DNA of 64,000 nucleotides from G963422445 sp963422445 (GCA_963422445.2 OY729512.2:1116001-1180000); one strand, 5' to 3'; counted from the stretch's first letter, positions 28,661-38,284 are shown. The notes: generated from the letters alone by a model not told the origin. Translations and numbers: made by a program.

Positions 28661-28773
28661 AACCGCTTATGCACTTGGCTCCGGTGAAACGCACATGTAG
28701 CGTTTGGCGTGCCGGGAATAGTCGACATCGGGGGTAACATCGTGTGCCACCGGAGCCACGTGCATAAGCGGTT
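28661..28773. repeat. 26-bp inverted repeat near the left end of the 1.76-kb element
   Basis: The arms at 28661-28686 and 28748-28773 match at 25 of 26 positions (starting AACCGCTTATGCAC) around a 61-bp spacer. The spacer contains a smaller hairpin (AAACGC, GCGTTT). It lies just inside the element edge and beyond the end of its ORF, so it may be a transposase binding site or an RNA/DNA hairpin. Confidence 0.85.
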
Positions 28774-28874
28774 CCGAGGATTCATCTTTACACATGCGAG
28801 TGGCTACGTCCCGAGGCACGCAGTGCTCGGGGTCGGGGTGTCCAACGAGGTGAGGGCGCGTCAGCGCCCTCGGG

Positions 28875-30399
28875 CTATGCGAGCGCTGGCGAGGGCGGGT
28901 AGCCAAGCAGGGTGAGCCAGTCGCCGATCCGCTCTGTTCGGTCAGGCTCTGGTGGGCGCTGGTCCCCTTGTGTCGCTCCCTCCGCCGGGTACGCAGATTG
29001 AACCCGGCACGGAACAGGTTGAGAAAGCCCTGGGTGACGCCCTTGTGGACGTAGAGATAGGGACGCAGTGCCGCATTGAACCCCTCGACGGCGCTCGAGG
29101 CACGGTGGCACTGGTGCCGCACCGCCTCGATGGCGTCGAGCAGCGACGCGCTCTCGGGGCCGAGGTGGTCTTGCAGTGCCGCATAGGCGCCGAGCAGATG
29201 ACGAGACAGCGCACGACAGCGCGCGTGGCGCACGCGGCTGTTCAGCGCCCGGACCAGGTACCAGCAGAGGCATCCCAGGCACACCGCCGGCATCGACCAC
29301 TGCTCGCCCAGGGCCTCGAGCCGGGACCCTACGCTCTTTTGCGCCAGCACCGGCCCCGGCGCGCGGTTGCGGAGATACCTGGCAAGCTTCGTGCACTGGC
29401 CCGTGCCAAGCTCACCGCTTTGCCCCGCCGCCTGCGCAATCAACGCCTCGATGTGCTCGGGGCGGTGCAGCTCACCGCTGGCAACATCGAGGCATTCGAG
29501 CGCCCCGCGCACCCTGTCCATCGCCGCCGCGAAGGCGTCGAAGCGTTCGATGGCCCCGGTGCACTGGCGCCGCGCCTTGCGCAGCGCGCATTTGGCCTTG
29601 CGCCGGCACGTCTTGTCGCGCGCGCGGATCTTGCCCAACCGCCCCAGCGCCGCGCCCTCGCGCTCAAGCGCCGCGTCGGCGCGCCGCTCCAGCTTGCGCT
29701 GCACCTTGTTCATCTCGTAGAGCACATGAAAGCAATCGTCGCGCTGCTCGGCGTGGGGAAACACCTCCGCGACCCCCGCTGCTATCCCCTTCGCCGCATG
29801 CTTGACCACCACCGACAGCGACAGCCCCTGCGCCCACGCCCCGGCATCGCGCGGCGGGCTCAACGACAACCCGAACAGATACCCCGGGTCCAGGTCCACC
29901 CCCCGCCAGCACCGGCTCACCCTGGCTGAACAGCTCGTCGAGCACCCCGGCCCGCACCGCGTCGAGCGAGCCCTGCGCGTTGAACCGCGCCGCCCGACCC
30001 TCGGCCTCGACCCACATCGCCTGAAGCGTTCCGTACGACACCTTCATCCCGGGGTAGAGCAGCGCCAACAGGTCCTCAATCGGGCGAATCGCATTCGGCG
30101 CAAGCACCCGCAACGCCACCACCGCGCGGCGAAGCGGCGCGTCATCGACCCGCACCCGCACCCCCGCGCCCCGAACAACAGCGCCGCGAAATGGCTCCGT
30201 AGCACCGCTTCGTCCGTCGCACCCTGGGCCGCGAAATCTCATACCTCTCGCTCAACCCCGTCTTCGAGCCGTGCTCGTGTTGTCCCGCCACGGACGCTGC
30301 GGCACACTCGATTTCCGGGAGGCCGTCAGGGCGGTGCGATGGAGTACGGTCACTGGCTTGCTCCTGTGGATGGCGGGCTTCATTACCTCGAATCATCAC
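28875..30399 (-). pseudogene. Decayed transposase-like gene of the 1.76-kb element
   Basis: A long gene broken by at least three frameshifts. The first block, from about 30399, shows LSERYEISRPRV. The second, to about 29900, shows APNAIRPIEDLLALLYPGMKVSYGTLQ. The third shows VVVKHAAKGIAAGVAEVFPHAEQRDDCFH with a likely acidic catalytic site, then ASSAVEGFNAALRPYLYVHKGVTQGF. The true C-terminus, DWLTLLGYPPSPALA, is in yet another frame ending at 28875. The pattern of a helix-turn-helix start and a D-H-E-type core with arginine-rich helices suggests a transposase-like family, but I cannot name it. Confidence 0.7.
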
Positions 30400-30798
30400 A
30401 CAGGCACCGCCTGACGGTTTTCCTTCTCACCCCCTCCAGCGCCTCCCCGGCTCCGCTATCTGTAAAGCAGGATGACCAGTCCCTCCCTGAGTGTCCGATG
30501 TGATGAACATTTTGTAGGTTTCTGGCGTGATTGCGACGCCGATACCGAGGACGGTGCGGAAGGTGGCTTGACGAGTTTGGCGGCGGTTGAAGCGGAAGAC
30601 GACCTCCTCGAGGTCGGATTGCAGATGTTGGCGGCGGCCGTGGTAGATGCCCAGCGCCCAGGTTTTGAGATGGCTCAATTCGTGAATCGTAGTCATCGTG
30701 ATAGAAACTCACCCGATTCGCCTTGACGGTCAGATAGATGGATTATGAGGGTTTCGGGATTGGGTCTCGCGTGTCGATGAGTTGAGGCGGCGCAGCGC

Positions 30799-31611
30799 AT
30801 GGAGGTCGCGGTGGTACTGTCGGACCCGCCGGAGGGCGCGGCCTCGCTGGCTGCGATCGATCTGGGCGTGGATGACAAGCGGCGCTGTCGGCATTGCGGC
30901 GCCGGCGGGGTGGTGTCGCGGGGCACGGCGCGCGGGTCTTCGCCGTGTCCGGTGCAAGGCCTATGGGAAGAGGTTCGGTGCGCTGACCGGCACAGCGCTG
31001 TCGGGCCTGCACCACAAGGAGCGCTGGCTGGCCTTTGGCGCCGCGCACGGCGCCGCGCTGGCGCCACCGCTTTCTGGCGGCGGTGCGCCAGGCGTCGGGC
31101 CGGCTTGCCGGGATCGTCGAGGCTGACGAGACCGTCGTTCTCGAGAGCCGCAAGGGGGAGCGGGAGCTGGACCGCACGCCGCGCCGGCGCGGCGGGACGG
31201 CCCGCAAACCCGGCCTCGCGTGCGCCGGGGCCGATCTTGGTCGCCGCCGACCGTGCGGGCGAGACCCTCAGCCATACCCTGCCCGCCCTCAACGTAGACA
31301 GCGTGAAGGAGGGGCTGGAGCCGGTCGTCGCACCGGATGCGCTGCTCGTCTCCGACGCCAACCGCTGCTATCCGCCCGTTGCGGCGGTGCTCGACATCCC
31401 ACACGAGAGCATCAACGCTTCGGCCAGCCAGCGGGTCCGGGGCGCGGCACATCCAGACGGTCAATAGCCGTCACAGCCAGATCAAGGGCGTCCTGCACGG
31501 CTTCCGCGGCATCCCACCAAGGACCTCGACAGCTATCTGAGGTGGTTCCATCTCATCGAACTCGGCGATCAGCCATCGCCCAGAGCCTGCCTCGAGGCAG
31601 GCTCTGGCTAG
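30799..31611 (+). pseudogene. Broken ISPna2-like IS1595 transposase
   Basis: The protein is recoverable only by switching frames several times: CRHCGAGGVVSRGT, then KAYGKRFGALTG and SGLHHKERWLAFG, then RWRHRFLAAVRQASGRLAGIVEADETVVLESRKGER with the first catalytic Asp, then ILVAADRAGETLSHTLPALN and LLVSDANRCYPPVAAVLD, then NSRHSQIKGVLHGFRG and RWFHLIELG. At least four indels separate these pieces. The stop lies beside a 28-bp palindrome. Family assignment is firm; the gene is dead. Confidence 0.85.
31580..31607. repeat. 28-bp perfect palindrome at transposase end
   Basis: A perfect palindrome centred on CTCGAG between 31593 and 31594, arms of 14 bp starting CCAGAGCCTGCCTC. It covers the last codons before the TAG of the IS1595 transposase remnant. 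In RNA it would form a strong hairpin, possibly a transcription stop or a guard against read-through. Confidence 0.85.
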
Positions 31612-32456
31612 ACCGAGCCTACGAGTCACGAATTGAGCCTTTGAGATTGGCGAAGACGTGATGACCCCAGGACAGGACGACATGGGCGGCCCTGTTTTCA
31701 ACGACGTGCGGGTCGTGTGTGAAGCCGGACGCGCCGGTCCCGCCGTCGGTCCTGGCGGTGGCGCGGTTGGCATCCAGGAAGGCGTGCAGGCTGTTGGTGG
31801 AGACGTCCTCGATCTGCGCAAGGCGGATCCGGCCGGCTCCACCCTCGCCGACGGCACCGGCGATCAACAGCTTGCCGTGGTGGCTGCGCCTGCCGCCGCT
31901 CGCAGGGTCGTCCCTGGAGCGGCAGGAGATCAGGCTTTCGTCCACCTCGAGCAACCCCGCCAGCGGTATGCGATGCGGTGCGACCATGGCCCGGCGCAGC
32001 TTGGCGGCGAGCCACCATGCGGTCTTGTAGGAGCCCCGGCCGCGCTGCTTCTGGAGGTGCAGCGCTGCGATCCCGTTGGCGTGCATGACCATCAGACAGG
32101 TGGCCCGGAACCAAAGGGTCAGCGCCAGCCTGGAGCCGTGTATCACCGTACCGGCCGTCACCAAGGTTTGCTTACGACAGTCGGCGCATTCATGGGTGTG
32201 GACCCTGGTCGCGAGCGCCCATCCTCGGCTGCCGCCACAGGCCGGACAGACGAAGCCGGCCGGACAGCGCAAGGCGGGGCCCGATCGGCGGCGCAAGCAT
32301 CCGCGTTTGGAAAACGCTGTTGGAACTCCAACAGGGACCGGGGAAAGTCAGTCATTTTCGGGCATCCCAAGGGGATCATGTTCATATTATGTTCTGTCAC
32401 CAGCCTCACCCCATGTCACCACATTTCGTGGCCCAAGACACTCAGGGATAAGCCTT

Positions 32457-33421
32457 CCTGATTACCACTCAAGCTAAGTGTAACTTGAGCAGCCGCTCCG
32501 GCATCGGCGGCGTCCTCAGCGCCACGTAGACCAGTCTCGGGATGATGTCGGGCAGATCGAAGCGACGATTAAACCGGTACTCGAACTCCGCCAGATAGCG
32601 CTGCGCATACTTGGGTCGAACCGCATGGTTAGGTACCGCGCAAAGCGTTCTTGATGTTACCGAGAATCGTGTTCACCCATCGAAATTCGAGGCGCTCGAC
32701 CGCGGCTTTCCCGCCGCCGGTCACCATTGGCTCATGCACGCAGCCTGCCGCGGTCACACCATTGAAGCAGGCCAACCCATCGAAGAGCACCTGCGTGCCC
32801 GGGCTCAGGTGCTGCTGCGCCCAGGCGGCAATTTCGGTGAGACGGAAGCCTTCGACCACGGTGAGCGTCACCCGCTGCGGATGTCCCGCCTCATTGGTCT
32901 CGACCGCGGCCACGAAAGGGGTCTTGCCCGGCGCTTGCCCCCGCTGCGCTCGCCCCCGAGGGAGGCGTCGTCGAGCTGGATGAACCCGCCGAGCGGATGC
33001 GCGCGGTCGGAGATGCCGAGTTGGCGGTGCAGCGTCATCGTCGATGCACCTTTCTTGTCCTGGGTCATGAAGGAGATGCCCTGGAGTCACACCGTCAGGG
33101 GCAGCTTGGTGGCCTCGAAGATGGTGCCGGCGGTAATGGAGGTCTGGCGGTTGCAGCGATAGCACTGCTGGAGCTTGTGTGTGGTCAACTGGCAGCCTCG
33201 GTCGTGGCCGCAGTTCGGGCACACGAACCCGTTGGGCCAGCGCCATCGGGACAGGGCGTCGAAGCACTGCTATTCGGTTCCATAGAGCGAGAGGAACGCG
33301 TTGAGGCTGATTCCCTTCTGGAACTGCACCGGGTTGCGGGCCATGAAATTCTCCTTCTCTATCATCAAATTACATGACTGTATTCTATACCAAATGCCAC
33401 TTAGCGTCGAGGGTAATCAGG
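32457..33421 (-). mobile_element. 965-bp IS1595-family element inserted in the outer IS end
   Basis: The ends are imperfect 24-bp inverted repeats, both starting CCTGATTACC and including CTAAGTG. Flanks are TAAGCCTT (32449-32456) and TAAGCCTC (33422-33429), a target duplication matching at 7 of 8 bases and taken from the terminal repeat of the outer IS. Its transposase is on the minus strand and broken. Confidence 0.88.
32469..33344 (-). pseudogene. Broken IS1595-family transposase
   Basis: Begins MARNPVQFQKGISLNAFLSLY at 33344. Lesions: TAG at codon 25 (33270-33272, expected Gln), TGA at codon 86 (33087-33089, expected Trp), and two compensating frameshifts near 32930 and 32640. Recognisable parts are FVCPNCGHDRG, CYRCNRQTSITAGTIFE, GFIQLDDASLGGERSGGK, TPFVAAVETNEAGHPQ, RWVNTILGNIKNALRGT and RYLAEFEYRFNRRFD. 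The end returns to the starting frame. Clearly inactive. Confidence 0.85.
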
Positions 33422-33439
33422 TAAGCCTCTGCCGCGCTA

Positions 33440-34289
33440 TGCTTCCGCTCGTGGCGCTACAATGACATTGTCTGGCGAACGTTCTCGTGCAGGGCGCGCG
33501 GATGCCAAGCATGGGACAGGATCGGTTTCCGGGAGGAACGACGATGGAAGATGTACCGGGATTACGGATGGAGACGACATGCGTTGATGCGATAAAGAAC
33601 AACTGGAAGGTTTATCTTGACTGAAATGGGCTGTGGCGATGGAGCCGTACATCGGAGCGCGGGGATATCGTGGCCGCTTCGAGTCCGGGTTTCGAAACCC
33701 GGGAGAAATGTATCGAGGGGGCGCAGGAACGCGAGCTGGACTGCGAGCCCGTGTAACCACTCCGCGCAATGGTGCCATAAGGCACGGTGTCCGGCCGCAG
33801 GCATTTGTCTGCTGGATCCGGTGTTTTGGGGCTATCCGGCAATGGCGTGGCGACGGGACGCCCCGTGCATGTCCGGATGGGCGGGATCTCGCGGACTGGG
33901 TCGCGTGCCTGGCCGCATTTTGCGTTCTCACGTCCCACCGCTCGAGATCACGCTGTCACGAAGCTTTCCGAAACGGCGCGGAGTTCACACAGGGCAGGAT
34001 CTCCGGTCCCGATCATTCAGAGAGTCATGGCGCATCAGGTTGATTGCGGAGACTTTTTCGCAGTCCGCAGAGCCGGCCACCGATTCACTGCGAACGGCCA
34101 GCATTGACATCGGTGCCGCCACGGGGACCGGACAACATCGAATTGACAATCATCACGGCCTGCCGGCGGCACGTTTCGAGTTATGACGCATGAGGTGCTG
34201 TCTGGACCGGGGTTTCGCCTCCACGCCTTTCCGCCTGCTGTCCGTAACCATCTTGATTCAAACCGCTCAAACACCGTCAAGCGCATCCC
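33440..34289. other. Gene-poor stretch right of the nested block
   Basis: About 850 bp of host DNA or unrecognised relic to the right of the CCGCGCTA duplication. The open frames have no domain I can identify; arginine- and serine-rich translations suggest shadows of GC-rich DNA. It may include the lost 5' part of the IS1634-like remnant that follows. Confidence 0.4.
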
Positions 34290-34860
34290 TGGATGTTCAC
34301 CGGAGACGGTGACGAGAGCCTCGGCTCGTACGGCAAGAGCAATGATCACCGTAACGATTGCAAACAGATGGTGCTCGGGATGGTGATCGACAGCGACGGC
34401 GTTCCGATCTGCTGCGAGATGTGGCCAGGCAATACCGCCGACGTGACCATGTTCGACCTAGTCGCGGGGCGCCTGTAACAGCATTTCGGGGTGGGATCGG
34501 TTTGTCTGGTCGCCGATCCCGGGATGATCTCGAGAACGATGATCGGCGCCGTCGAAGCACGGGGTGGGCAGTACATTCTCGGGGCGCGACCGTGTCGGGC
34601 AAAGGATATCCGCGCGGTCGTCCCGGCCGGCGGCGCGTCGTTCGAGACCCTCAAGGTCAAGCGCCAGCGTGACGATCCGAACGGCAAGATCCCTGCTCCA
34701 CGCCCTGACCGGAACCACGATTGCCCAGCAGGGCCGAACCTTCGTTGTCCGCAGCAATACCGTCTGGGTTGCCGGCAAGATCGTCCGGTGTGTCGGCATG
34801 CGGCTCCCCGCGATCATGCGTCAGATCAATCGGGATACCGGTACGGACGTGTCATCCTGA
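34290..34860 (+). pseudogene. IS1634-like transposase remnant
   Basis: The core of an IS1634-family transposase: GSYGKSNDHRNDCKQMVLG, DGVPICCEMWPGNTADVTMF and, after an in-frame TAA at 34476-34478, GSVCLVADPGMISRTMIGAVEARGGQYILGAR. A later part (TIAQQGRTFVVRSNT) is in another frame. The N-terminal domain and the end of the DDE domain are missing or unrecognisable, and no terminal repeats are seen. An old relic. Confidence 0.75.
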
Positions 34861-35515
34861 TCTGGTCGCCACTCCGATACACTATTCCCCATTGGAGGGC
34901 CTCACCTGTCACGACCCCTGTTGCATTTCGGACTCCGAACCGGGGTATTTGAAACCGTGCTCTTTCCGGGCACTTGCCGGTCCCGGACTATGGTATTGTG
35001 ACGAACCTTGATGATGACAGTTTCGATGGACAGGAGGGCGGGAAAATCGTCATGGATGCGTCTGTTGGGACGGTAGTGTTTGGGATATTGTATGGGAAAT
35101 CTCGCGAAATTTTTGGCTGGCGACGTTTGATCGGATCGAAATGCCGCAGACAGCCCTGGCGTGGGCGGCTGTGGGTCGAGCGATCGGCCGCTGTCGTTGA
35201 ACCCGATAGACCGCCAAGCAGTCCAGGAACGATTGGCAGGATCCAGACGCTGCCGATCCGATCACGTGACAATCCGCGTGAGGCGGCGGCGAAATGGTTG
35301 ACCGGTCCCGGACTGCGGGATCAAGCTCCGAAACAGTCCGGCTGGGAACCGGTTTTCCGGATGTCTGCACCCGGATATCTCTCCAGTGTATTTTTTAGGC
35401 CGTTGCCCTCTTTCGACCTTTCCAGCGCTGGTCACCCAACGATCCACTTCCTGATGGCGAGGCAGCATCGTACAATGAAACTGCCTATCGTTTTCACGGA
35501 AATCAGGACTGTGAT
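34861..35515. other. Intergenic stretch before the MttB gene
   Basis: About 650 bp without a recognisable gene. The open frame 34974-35519 on the plus strand has no identifiable domain and overlaps the MttB start. The promoter of the MttB gene should lie here; I cannot point to it. Confidence 0.4.
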
Positions 35516-37063
35516 GTGAGCGCGACCCCGAACGAAACCGAACGAGGAACCCGACGCGGGCGAGCCGCCCGCCGGGCTACACGGACAAAGCCGCGCCTGA
35601 CACAATTTCCCTACATATCCCGACAGATTCCGGTTTACGATGTGCTCAGCACCGAAGGACTCGAACTCATCGAATACAATGCCGATACGGTGCTTCAGGA
35701 AATCGGCATCGAGTTTCGTGACGATGCCGAAGCCTTGGCAATGTGGCGGGACGCTGGTGCCGATGTCGATGGCGAACGTGTCCGCATGCCGCGGGGCCTC
35801 GCCCGGCAGCTAGCCAGCACCGCACCGCAACACTTCGTCCAACATGCCCGCAATCCTGAACGCTCAGTCGAAATCGGCCGCGGCAGTACTGTCTTCGCTC
35901 CCGTCTATGGGCCGCCCTTTGTCCGGGATCTTGATGGCGGCCGGCGTTACGCGACCATCGCCGATTTCGAGAACTTCGTGAAACTCGCCTACCTGTCGCC
36001 AGCCATGCATCACTCCGGCGGAACCCTTTGTGAACCAGTCGACCTGCCGGTCAACAAGCGCCATTTCGACATGGTCTACGCGCATATGAGATTGAGCGAC
36101 AAACCGTTCATGGGTTCGGTCACCGCGTCGGAACGAGCCGCCGACACCGTGGAGATGGCACGCCTCCTGTTCGGTGCCGAATTTGTCGAAGCCAATACCG
36201 TCATTGTCAGTCTCATCAACGCCAACTCGCCCATGACCTGGGATGGCACGATGATCGGTGTGCTCAAGACCTATGCCAGGGCCAACCAGGCGGTCATGGC
36301 ATCCCCGTTCATTCTTGCCGGTGCCATGGCGCCGGTCACCGTCGTCGGCACGCTGACCCAGATCCTGGCCGAAGCTCTCGCCGGAATCGCCTTCGCCCAG
36401 CTCTGCCGCAAGGGAGCGCCGGTGATTTTCGGCAGCTTCGCGAGTTCGATCTCCATGCAAACCGGCGCACCGACCTTCGGGACGCCGGAGCCGGCGCTGG
36501 TGCTCTACGGTTGCGCTCAACTCGCCCGCCGTCTCAATGTTCCGTTCCGCTCCGGCGGATCTCTTTGCGGCTCCAAGCTGCCGGACGCGCAGGCGGCCTA
36601 CGAATCCGCCAACACGTTGCTGCCGACAATCATGGCCGGCGTCAATTTCGTGCTGCACGCCGCTGGCTGGCTGGAAGGCGGGTTGGTGTCCTCTTACGAG
36701 AAATTCGTCATGGACGCGGATCAGTTGGCGATGATGCATGCCATGCTCGCCGGTATCGATCTGTCGGAGAACGGTCAGGCGATGGACGCCATTCGTGACG
36801 TCGGGCCGGGAGCGCATTTTCTGGGTTGCACCCATACGCAGGCCAATTTCGAAAATGCATTCTTCCGCTCGACGATTGCCGATAACGGAACGTTCGAACA
36901 ATGGCAGGAAGAGGGAAGCCGCGATACCGTGACACGGACATCGACTCTTGTCCGCAACATGCTCGACGACTACGAAGCGCCGGCCATTGATCCCGGGGTG
37001 GACGAGTCTGTCCGTGACTTCATCGCCCGCCGCAAGATGGCGTTTCCCGACTCTAATGTATAG
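35516..37063 (+). CDS. MttB-family (non-pyrrolysine) methyltransferase
   Basis: A 515-residue protein of the trimethylamine methyltransferase superfamily. The frame is open throughout, with no internal amber codon, so it is the non-pyrrolysine type; characterised relatives of that type demethylate quaternary amines such as glycine betaine by passing the methyl to a corrinoid protein. Typical segments: ADTVLQEIGIEFRDDAEAL near the start, YATIADFENFVKLAYLSP, GTLCEPVDLPVNKRHFDM and FRSGGSLCGSKLPDAQAAYE. The GTG at 35516 starts it. No corrinoid protein is adjacent. The sarcosine oxidase operon lies just downstream on the other strand, which fits methylated amine catabolism. The substrate is inferred only. 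Confidence 0.85.
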   Translation: MSATPNETERGTRRGRAARRATRTKPRLTQFPYISRQIPVYDVLSTEGLELIEYNADTVLQEIGIEFRDDAEALAMWRDAGADVDGERVRMPRGLARQLASTAPQHFVQHARNPERSVEIGRGSTVFAPVYGPPFVRDLDGGRRYATIADFENFVKLAYLSPAMHHSGGTLCEPVDLPVNKRHFDMVYAHMRLSDKPFMGSVTASERAADTVEMARLLFGAEFVEANTVIVSLINANSPMTWDGTMIGVLKTYARANQAVMASPFILAGAMAPVTVVGTLTQILAEALAGIAFAQLCRKGAPVIFGSFASSISMQTGAPTFGTPEPALVLYGCAQLARRLNVPFRSGGSLCGSKLPDAQAAYESANTLLPTIMAGVNFVLHAAGWLEGGLVSSYEKFVMDADQLAMMHAMLAGIDLSENGQAMDAIRDVGPGAHFLGCTHTQANFENAFFRSTIADNGTFEQWQEEGSRDTVTRTSTLVRNMLDDYEAPAIDPGVDESVRDFIARRKMAFPDSNV

Positions 37064-37107
37064 CAGCAGAGCAGCCGTCCCGCGGTTGACGCCGGAACCG
37101 GCCTGAC

Positions 37108-37620
37108 ATGGCGGGCGGCGACCATCACGGCGTGCCGGTAACGGCAAGGGATATCGATCCGCATGAATTGGCACAGGTCATGCGCTTCATCGGTCCCAAT
37201 GCCGAGAAATTCCGGCTGATCTACCCGATTGTTGCGGACAAGCGTATCCATACAATGATCTTTTCCTATCGCTACTGGAATCCGGTCGCAGCGATTTTCA
37301 TCTATCCGTGGTTCATGTATTGCAAGCTCTATGCCGAAGCGGTCGGGTTGTTTCTGGCCGCCCTCGCCATCTCGGTTTTCTATCCGGAAACCGCAAACGG
37401 GACCGTAATCGGCGTTAGCCTGCTGTTTCTATTCTTTGCCAACGGGTACTATGTGGATCGTGCAGCCAGGAAAGTCCGGGAGATCAACCGGACGGCCGGG
37501 ACATCTGACGAATGTGACGCTCTCATGGACCGTCACGGTGGCAACGCCAAGGGCCGCAGCTGCGGCCCTTGGCGTTGCCATGGGCATTCTGATTCCACTC
37601 CTGGTTCTGATGTCGATTGA
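37108..37620 (+). pseudogene. DUF2628-like membrane protein with a probable frame break
   Basis: The open frame codes for 170 residues. The first 135 are a plausible DUF2628-type protein: a cytoplasmic N-terminus, NPVAAIFIYPWFMYCKLY, two hydrophobic segments, and ANGYYVDRAARKVREINR. The rest after DALMDRHGG is polar and unlike the family. In the +1 frame the DNA codes for RAAAAALGVAMGILIPLLVL, a good last membrane segment, ending at 37657. The switch falls in a 42-bp perfect palindrome. So one base has probably been gained, or two lost, there; a sequence error is possible. It may still yield a shortened protein. Confidence 0.55.
37539..37580. repeat. 42-bp perfect palindrome
   Basis: Two 21-bp arms meet with no spacer (left arm starts TGGCAACGCC, centre GCAGCTGC). 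It lies in the 3' part of the DUF2628-like gene, exactly where its frame appears to break. Such a structure extrudes easily and is prone to replication slips; in RNA it is a very strong hairpin. Confidence 0.95.
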
Positions 37621-37684
37621 GCAGGGGTGGCGGGACACGGTCCTGGGAAGCGGCTGATGCCGGGCACCAGACGGCATTGATCTC

Positions 37685-38284
37685 TCAGACTTCGATTCTG
37701 AGACCGAACTCCTGACCGGCGTCGGTCAGCCAGGCCCACAGATAAGCTGCCAAACTCGCGGCGACGACAATATCGTACGCCGGTTCATCACTGACCTGCC
37801 AGAATGTCACATGCGCCTTTGCCAGCAGCGACTGCGCCGCGCTGCCCGTACCGAAGACTCGGGGGTGCAGGTCGATCGCGCAACCCTTGGCCATCACGCT
37901 GCGTGCCGCGGTTCCGGACAGACGAATCACCGTAGTCTGGTCGCTGGTGTCCGTTATCGCGTGGTAGAGACCCGCCAACGCGTCCGACAAGGCCGTCTCA
38001 AGCTCGGTCTCTGCGCCTGGCGGCGCAACGACCAGCCATTCGTCCGGCGCTGTCCAAACCACAGTGACCGTCTCGTGTTCGACAAGACTATTCGGTTTTG
38101 CTGGTGGCGCCACGCCGAGGACATCGGCGGCGGTCTGAACGAACCGGGCGTCCGCGATATCGCCGCGCAAGATCAGCTTTCCGAGATGTCGCCGCTCCCG
38201 CAACACTAAGCCGGCGTTCGAGGATCCACCGGATGGTCCAATTCTGCCGTCAAGTGGTGACTGGGTCATGATGGCTTCAACCAT
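37685..38284 (-). CDS. soxG: Sarcosine oxidase gamma subunit
   Basis: A 199-residue SoxG. Typical features: LVLRERRHLGKLILRGD near the start, VVWTAPDEWLVVAPPG in the middle, and CAIDLHPRVFGTGSAAQSLLAKA then AYDIVVAASLAAYLWAWL at the end. It is a small subunit of the heterotetrameric sarcosine oxidase and resembles the folate-binding fold of GcvT. The ATG at 38284 overlaps the soxA stop by 8 bp; a second ATG at 38269 is possible. Last gene of the soxBDAG operon. Confidence 0.92.
   Translation of the reverse strand: MVEAIMTQSPLDGRIGPSGGSSNAGLVLRERRHLGKLILRGDIADARFVQTAADVLGVAPPAKPNSLVEHETVTVVWTAPDEWLVVAPPGAETELETALSDALAGLYHAITDTSDQTTVIRLSGTAARSVMAKGCAIDLHPRVFGTGSAAQSLLAKAHVTFWQVSDEPAYDIVVAASLAAYLWAWLTDAGQEFGLRIEV

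Larger units (their letters stand above)
28647..30402 (-). mobile_element. 1.76-kb element of unknown family inside the outer IS
   Basis: Flanked by GGCACCG (28640-28646 and 30403-30409), a 7-bp direct repeat read as its target duplication; it splits the last part of the outer IS downstream of that transposase. The terminal repeats are weak (left ATCAAAATCCGGGG, right complement TGTGTGATGATTCGAGG). It contains one decayed long gene on the minus strand and, near its left end, a 26-bp inverted repeat. Confidence 0.75.
30672..31639 (+). mobile_element. 968-bp IS1595-family element inside the outer transposase
   Basis: The ends are GGCTCAATTCGTGA (30672-30685 and its complement ending at 31639). 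Both sides are flanked by TTTGAGAT (30664-30671 and 31640-31647), a perfect 8-bp target duplication as expected for IS1595. It interrupts the outer transposase between its FANLK and TWALG codons. Its own transposase runs in the plus direction and is broken. Confidence 0.93.
30427..32385 (-). pseudogene. IS1595-family transposase of the outer element, split
   Basis: The N-terminus (FPRSLLEFQQRFPNADACA) reads in one frame from about 32385 and shifts frame near 32290. The main part then has a zinc-ribbon-like segment (FVCPACGGSRGW, ECADCRKQT) and the ISXO2-type DDE core (LLEVDESLISC, GKLLIAGAV). It breaks at HHVFANLK where another IS is inserted, and resumes at 30663 with TWALGIYHGRRQHLQ and VVFRFNRRQTRQATFR. 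A frameshift and an insertion make it dead. Confidence 0.85.
28625..33431. mobile_element. Outer IS1595-family element containing three other elements
   Basis: The ends are GGCTTATCCCTGAG (28626-28639) and its complement (32441-32454). The host target duplication CCGCGCTA stands at 28617-28624 and again at 33432-33439, 8 bp as expected for IS1595. The right end is broken by a further insertion at 32457-33421 that duplicated TAAGCCT. The element's own DNA is about 1.1 kb: 28625-28646, 30410-30663, 31648-32456 and a few bases at 33430. Its transposase is on the minus strand. The three inserts are at 28647-30402, 30672-31639 and 32457-33421. Confidence 0.88.

Noticed and set aside
28952..29929. 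A 325-codon plus-strand frame opposite the decayed transposase-like gene.
   Set aside because: Composition and lack of domains mark it as a shadow; the minus-strand pieces match a coherent protein.
7814..33272. Repeated TGA or TAG in place of Trp or Gln codons in several transposases and the M32 gene, as if stop codons were reassigned.
   Set aside because: Intact genes here end normally in TGA, TAG or TAA and use TGG for Trp. The odd stops occur only in genes that also have frameshifts, so simple decay explains them.
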